DNA of 8,856 bases from M30B19 sp041688615 (GTDB lineage Bacteria > Planctomycetota > Planctomycetia > Pirellulales > Pirellulaceae), in assembly GCA_041688615.1 (NCBI GenBank), contig JBDNHU010000662.1, forward strand, positions 1 to 8,856, given 5' to 3'. The stretch's first letter is position 1; the number at the start of each line of letters is the position of its first letter. The translations under genes were made by a program, and so were the position numbers. Of the stretch, positions 5,793-8,856 are shown in pieces. The notes beneath the pieces are model-generated. The model saw only the letters and a list, made by a program, of their open reading frames with translations. It was not told the DNA's origin and did no database searches.

Positions 5793-7066
5793 TGCAAATT
5801 CTTGTGGTGGGAGCCAGTCATCATTCAACGCCTTTGGCATTGCGCGAAAAATTAGCGTTCTCCAAAGAGCAATTATTGCCAACGTTGCAACAAATTTTAG
5901 AAGCCTTACCCGAAGTCGAAAGTGTCCTGTTAAGCACTTGCAATCGAACCGAATTGTATTTGGCGGCAAGCACGGAAAAAGAAGTCTTTACCGAAGGGTG
6001 GGTATTGGACTTCTTTGCCAGTCAATCGGGCATAGATTTACCGACGTTGGAGAAGCATTTGTTTCGGCATGCCGATCGGCAAGCCATCGAACACCTGTTC
6101 CGAGTCACCTCCAGTTTGGAGAGCATGGTTTTGGGCGAGACACAGATTGTTAGCCAAGTTCGTTCAGCGTATGACACCGCTTGCCAGTTGCAACCTCAAT
6201 TGCCAATACTGCACTCAGTTTTTCAGAAAGCAACCAACGTTGCCAAGACGATTGCAGGAGAAACGGACATTAACCGTCACCGAATCAGCGTTGCCAGTGT
6301 CGCCATCAGTGGATTCGCGTCTGACATTTTTGAAACGCTGCAAGACAAGCGAATTTTGGTAATCGGGGCCGGCGAAATTGCAATTGAAACTTTGGTCTAT
6401 CTCAGCGACTTTGGTGTGGGGCAAATTCATGTCGTCAACCGAAGCCTTGAAAATGGCACCAACCTGGCTAAGCAGTTTGCAGGCACCGCGCATCCGTGGC
6501 AGGATTTGCATAAACAGATTCAATTAGCGGATTTGGTCGTTAGTGCAACTGGCGCCCATCAGTTTATCGTTTCCTTGGACGAATTTCAGGAAATCCATTA
6601 CATCCGCAGGCAGCGGCCTTTGCTGATTCTGGACTTGGCGATCCCTCGTGACTTTGATCCCGCAATCGATCAAATGACCAACGTTTACTTGTATTCGGTT
6701 GATGATTTGAAAGCCCAATGCGAACGCAATCATCGCCTTCGCGAAAATGAATTACCCAAAGCCGAAGCTATTGTCCAGCGGCAAGTGGATCAATTCTTAC
6801 ACCAATGGAATATGCGATTTTCGGCGCCTGCGATTAGGCAACTTCGCGATCGAACTGATGAAATCAAAGCCGAGGAACTCAATCGATTATTCCGAAAACT
6901 GCAAGACTTAAGCCCGGAGACCAAACGCGAGATCGAAATTTCTTTCGACCGCTTGGTGAACAAAATGCTCCACCGACCAATGGAATCCCTGCGAGATGAA
7001 GCTAAGAAGGGATCACCCCACAAATTGGTCGAATCGCTGAAACGACTTTTCCAGTTGAGTGACTAA
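5792..7066 (+). CDS. hemA: Glutamyl-tRNA reductase
   Basis: HemA reduces glutamyl-tRNA(Glu) with NADPH to glutamate-1-semialdehyde, the first committed step of C5-pathway tetrapyrrole synthesis in the cytoplasm. The 424-residue product has normal family length and order. The N-terminal catalytic domain has VVGASHHSTPLALRE at 5-19 and STCNRTELY at 48-56, with nucleophile Cys50. Next comes the strongly conserved HLFRVTSSLESMVLGETQI at 101-119. The NADPH-binding domain has the glycine motif VIGAGEIA at 190-197, VVNRS at 214-218 and LILDLAIPRDFDP at 278-290. A helical dimerisation domain fills about 320-420. The start ATG shares its A with the TGA of the upstream hemX-like gene, so the two are almost certainly one transcript. 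The usual segment before VSVASAA reads TDINRHRISVASVAI (158-172), a small local variation. No gene follows for 945 bp, so hemC is not adjacent here. Confidence 0.98.
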   Translation: MQILVVGASHHSTPLALREKLAFSKEQLLPTLQQILEALPEVESVLLSTCNRTELYLAASTEKEVFTEGWVLDFFASQSGIDLPTLEKHLFRHADRQAIEHLFRVTSSLESMVLGETQIVSQVRSAYDTACQLQPQLPILHSVFQKATNVAKTIAGETDINRHRISVASVAISGFASDIFETLQDKRILVIGAGEIAIETLVYLSDFGVGQIHVVNRSLENGTNLAKQFAGTAHPWQDLHKQIQLADLVVSATGAHQFIVSLDEFQEIHYIRRQRPLLILDLAIPRDFDPAIDQMTNVYLYSVDDLKAQCERNHRLRENELPKAEAIVQRQVDQFLHQWNMRFSAPAIRQLRDRTDEIKAEELNRLFRKLQDLSPETKREIEISFDRLVNKMLHRPMESLRDEAKKGSPHKLVESLKRLFQLSD

Positions 7067-7183
7067 GATTTTCTGGCATGTGTTGTTCTGCTGGCAGTGC
7101 AATCGGTTCCGAAGACAAAATCCGATTCGATTATGGCAAACTGACCACACTTGCCGGTCGGAACCTCAACTGCACGCACGGAT

Positions 7184-7209
7184 CTGACATTCCTGACAAG
7201 TGACTGACA
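7184..7209 (+). repeat. Three helically phased CTGACA repeats
   Basis: CTGACA occurs at 7184-7189, 7193-7198 and 7204-7209, with start-to-start distances of 9 and 11 bp, so roughly one helical turn each. The outer two extend to CTGACAT. A fourth copy is at 7301-7306. They may be stacked protein-binding half-sites or chance; no known operator is matched. Confidence 0.3.
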
Positions 7210-7333
7210 TGGGATGCAGTCTCCGGGACCCTGATGGCTTATCGCGGCCTCAAATCCTGGACGATTTGGTGCCGTGGTCCTCGGAATCGAACAAGCCCAT
7301 CTGACACGACAGTTACAATATCCACGACCGCCG

Positions 7334-7350
7334 GCCAGTCGCCGACTGGC
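7334..7350 (+). terminator. Compact hairpin, possible terminator of the hemX-like/hemA transcript
   Basis: GCCAGTC (7334-7340) and GACTGGC (7344-7350) form a perfect 7-bp, GC-rich stem with a 3-nt GCC loop. The following bases are TTCTTAGG, only a weak T-tract. It lies about 270 bp after the hemA stop codon. A terminator or a transcript 3'-end stabiliser is most likely; a bidirectional operator is possible. Confidence 0.35.
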
Positions 7351-7788
7351 TTCTTAGGAATGAACACCAAGCCAAGAATGCCCATTTTTTCGACATCTGG
7401 CTTGCCTCCCATTCAGCAAAGTTTTATGTAAGAAACTGTCGAACGCGGACACAATAGTGCAGCAAAGCGGAGGTCTGGCTTTTCAAGAGAATGCGGGGTT
7501 CCGTTGCAGGGCCGTGATTCGAATGGCTGCAAAGCGATTCGTTTACCTAGGCGATGCAAGCCCATACTTCGGTTGCTTGCGAAGAATTTCAAGATTTCCG
7601 ATGGCGACCCGTTCACAATGGCTTGGGCGAGTGACTTCGTTCGAAGCTAGCGAAAAGTTGGACGCGTTTGGTGAATCGAGGCTATTTGCGTGGTTTTGAA
7701 ATGAATTTTTCCGTTAGAATCTCCCACTTCGCCGACCTCCTTTCGGTTTTTGGCTTTTGAATTCCGATACACTCAAGAGGCCAACGGC

Positions 7789-7849
7789 ACTTGGTGCTGG
7801 GAAACACCGGACTAAACTTGGATTTGCTGGGAAGTGGATTTGCCCAGAA
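7789..7849 (+). repeat. Imperfect direct repeats in the leader of the DsbD-like gene
   Basis: TGCTGGGAA occurs at 7795-7803 and 7825-7833, exactly 30 bp apart. Each is preceded by ACTTGG, at 7789-7794 (adjacent) and at 7816-7821 (with ATT inserted). A third, divergent copy follows as GTGGATTTGCCCAGAA (7834-7849), sharing GGATTTGC with the second. The unit resembles no repeat family I know. It could be a repeated binding site or remnants of local duplication. Confidence 0.45.
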
Positions 7850-7861
7850 TTTTCTGGCAAA
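7839..7861 (+). promoter_or_regulatory. Near-perfect palindrome upstream of the DsbD-like gene
   Basis: TTTGCCCAGAA (7839-7849) pairs with TTCTGGCAAA (7852-7861) over 10 bp with a single bulged C and a 2-nt centre. As DNA this is an operator-like dyad; a 2-nt RNA loop would be strained, so an RNA hairpin would open one or two central pairs. Its CCCAG (7843-7847) can instead pair with CTGGG (7827-7831), giving two mutually exclusive structures. It lies about 150 bp before the start codon. Confidence 0.4.
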
Positions 7862-8011
7862 GCTCGCTTGAACGACTCGTATTTTCGTAAAACATGACTC
7901 CTCTCCTCAAACGAGACTCCTCACATTTTGGGTTGGACAGAAATTCGTTGAACATCGATCAACAATTCTTTAACAGCCGTAATTTACGTCGATTGCTTAA
8001 GTAAGAAAAAA

Positions 8012-8856
8012 ATGATGATGATAATTTCCAATCAATTCAATCCTACCTTTGACGAACTGATGGCCAACTCGGTTCAGTTTGGGACACGCTGCTGCTTGCC
8101 TTATCGTTGGTTGATTTTGCTGGCGGTTTGTCTGAATGCATTCGCTTTGACCGCGACGGTCCAAGCGTCGCCGCAGCAATTTGGCAATTTTGGTTTTGGT
8201 GCCTCCTCCGAACCAATCACACTAGAATCTAGCATTCGCCAGTTGAACGATTCGCAGCAGGCGATTTTGGAAGTAGTCGGAACGATTGCTCCGGGTTCAC
8301 ACACTTATTCAACCACTCAAAAGGACGGACGCCCCAGTAAGTTGGTTGTTGCCAAGAACGATCAATATCGTCTACTGGGATCCTTTCATGCGATAGAAAA
8401 ACCTATCGTGCATGACCCTCACAAGGAGCTTGGCTTTCGGACCGAAGAATTCGAAGGGACGGTGACTTGGCAGGTTGCGATTGAATTCTCGGCAGGTGTC
8501 GACGTTGCCAAGCAGAAGATCAAGATCACTTACAATGGCTTGGTCTGCGAAGAAAGTGGTAGTTGCATACCCGTCAACGACTTGGCAACCACGGCCAAGT
8601 TGGGAAAAAAGATTGATCTTATCGATGAAAAACTACTTGCTCAAAAAGAAACCACTGCCCCCGTTAAGCAAACGGCGAAATTGCCTCAGGGCCCGCAGAC
8701 TTTCGAAGCCGGTCATGCGATCCTTACCGGTACACTTAGCCCACAGGTCTTAAAACCTGGCGATAAGGGTACCATCACGCTAACGGCAGAAATGCTGGAT
8801 GGCTATCACACGTACGCCTACTTGGGTCCAAATGACCCGGCAGGCTTTTTCTCGCC
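8012..8856 (+). CDS. DsbD-like thiol:disulfide interchange protein, N-terminal part (runs off the right edge)
   Basis: The frame is open from ATG 8012 to the edge (281 codons, no stop). Residues 33-52 are a hydrophobic stretch (WLILLAVCLNAFALTATVQA) after Arg/Cys-rich residues, consistent with a signal peptide cleaved after VQA52. The first 16 residues are an unusual extension; ATG 8060 (Met17) would give a more ordinary signal peptide, but neither has a clear ribosome site. Residues about 84-197 resemble the periplasmic DsbD-alpha domain: APGSHTYSTTQ at 93-103, and YNGLVCEESGSCIPV at 174-188, whose Cys179-X5-Cys185 matches the redox pair spacing of DsbD-alpha. From about 237 a second, similar segment begins (DGYHTYAYLGPNDPAG at 263-278), suggesting a duplicated N-terminal domain. 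DsbD proteins normally continue with a membrane domain and a thioredoxin domain, here beyond the window. It would pass reducing equivalents across the membrane, for example for cytochrome c maturation. Confidence 0.85.
   Translation, partial: MMMIISNQFNPTFDELMANSVQFGTRCCLPYRWLILLAVCLNAFALTATVQASPQQFGNFGFGASSEPITLESSIRQLNDSQQAILEVVGTIAPGSHTYSTTQKDGRPSKLVVAKNDQYRLLGSFHAIEKPIVHDPHKELGFRTEEFEGTVTWQVAIEFSAGVDVAKQKIKITYNGLVCEESGSCIPVNDLATTAKLGKKIDLIDEKLLAQKETTAPVKQTAKLPQGPQTFEAGHAILTGTLSPQVLKPGDKGTITLTAEMLDGYHTYAYLGPNDPAGFFS

Larger units (their letters stand above)
7067..8011. other. Long intergenic region without a convincing gene
   Basis: In about 945 bp between hemA and the DsbD-like gene I find only short open frames on either strand (60-80 codons, at about 7234-7431, 7457-7699 and, on the minus strand, 7413-7616). 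None has a recognisable motif, ribosome site or protein-like composition, and they overlap one another. What the region does contain is short-range structure: a spaced IR (AATCGG 7101-7106 with CCGATT 7122-7127), phased CTGACA copies, a compact hairpin at 7334, direct repeats and a palindrome around 7789-7861, a repeated GACTCCTC (7896-7903, 7915-7922), and a GTTGA/TCAAC dyad (7947-7951/7959-7963). It probably holds the end of the hemA transcript and a long 5' leader or control region of the downstream gene. A small RNA or a decayed gene cannot be excluded. Confidence 0.6.

Noticed and set aside
7234..7699. Small open frames of 65-80 codons (7234-7431 and 7457-7699 on +, 7413-7616 on -)
   Set aside because: No ribosome sites, no familiar motifs, low-complexity or shadow-like composition and mutual overlap. 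More likely chance frames in non-coding DNA.
7696..7720. TTGAAA followed by TAGAAT as a promoter for the DsbD-like gene
   Set aside because: TAGAAT is a good -10 box, but the gap to TTGAAA is only 13 bp, and no acceptable -35 box lies at 16-18 bp.
7732..7752. CCGA/TCGG hairpin followed by a T-run as a terminator
   Set aside because: The stem is only 4 bp (5 with a wobble pair), too weak to support a terminator call.
8475..8753. 92-codon + strand open frame near the right edge
   Set aside because: It is out of frame with the DsbD-like coding sequence, which continues through the region with the CX5C motif and signal peptide. The alternative product is a basic, motif-free shadow.
1..8856. Mobile element, prophage, CRISPR, toxin-antitoxin or defence island
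   Set aside because: No transposase, integrase, cas, nuclease or small toxin motifs, no long terminal or regularly spaced repeats, and no tRNA attachment site were seen. The genes are metabolic and co-oriented.

Overview
The window reads as a chromosomal segment of a Gram-negative, probably planctomycete bacterium (Pirellulaceae-like). This is an inference. It rests on gene content, near-50% GC by eye, weak or absent Shine-Dalgarno sequences, long intergenic gaps, and a DsbD-type protein whose N-terminal domain appears duplicated. All recognisable genes are on the + strand. I see no rRNA, tRNA, transposon or CRISPR array.

Layout. (1) Positions 1-377 hold the C-terminal end of a class III PLP aminotransferase, closed by an intrinsic terminator that overlaps its stop codon. 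(2) Positions 617-4528 form an arginine-catabolic block: arginine N-succinyltransferase (astA), succinylglutamate-semialdehyde dehydrogenase (astD), and 33 bp later a stand-alone sigma-54 activator with no sensory domain. (3) Positions 4725-7066 hold a HemX/CcsA-like eight-helix membrane protein whose stop codon overlaps the start of hemA (glutamyl-tRNA reductase). (4) Positions 7067-8011 are about 945 bp with no convincing gene but several short repeats and hairpins. (5) From 8012 to the right edge runs the 5' part of a secreted or membrane DsbD-like thiol:disulfide interchange protein, with no stop codon in the window.

How the genes fit together. The aminotransferase, AstA and AstD can supply steps 3, 1 and 4 of the arginine succinyltransferase (AST) pathway, which turns arginine into glutamate and succinate. 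AstB (step 2) and AstE (step 5) are not in the window. The sigma-54 activator is placed to control this block, much as sigma-54 controls ast in enterobacteria and roc in Bacillus, but its targets are inferred. HemX-like plus HemA starts tetrapyrrole synthesis, and a DsbD-type reductant nearby fits c-type cytochrome maturation (heme supply and cysteine reduction).

Most of the window is recognisable housekeeping or catabolic DNA. I did not find a clearly new system. The points most worth following are the activator inside the ast block, the cysteine-containing tail of the HemX-like protein, the duplicated DsbD-alpha-like domain, and the repeat- and hairpin-rich leader before the DsbD-like gene.
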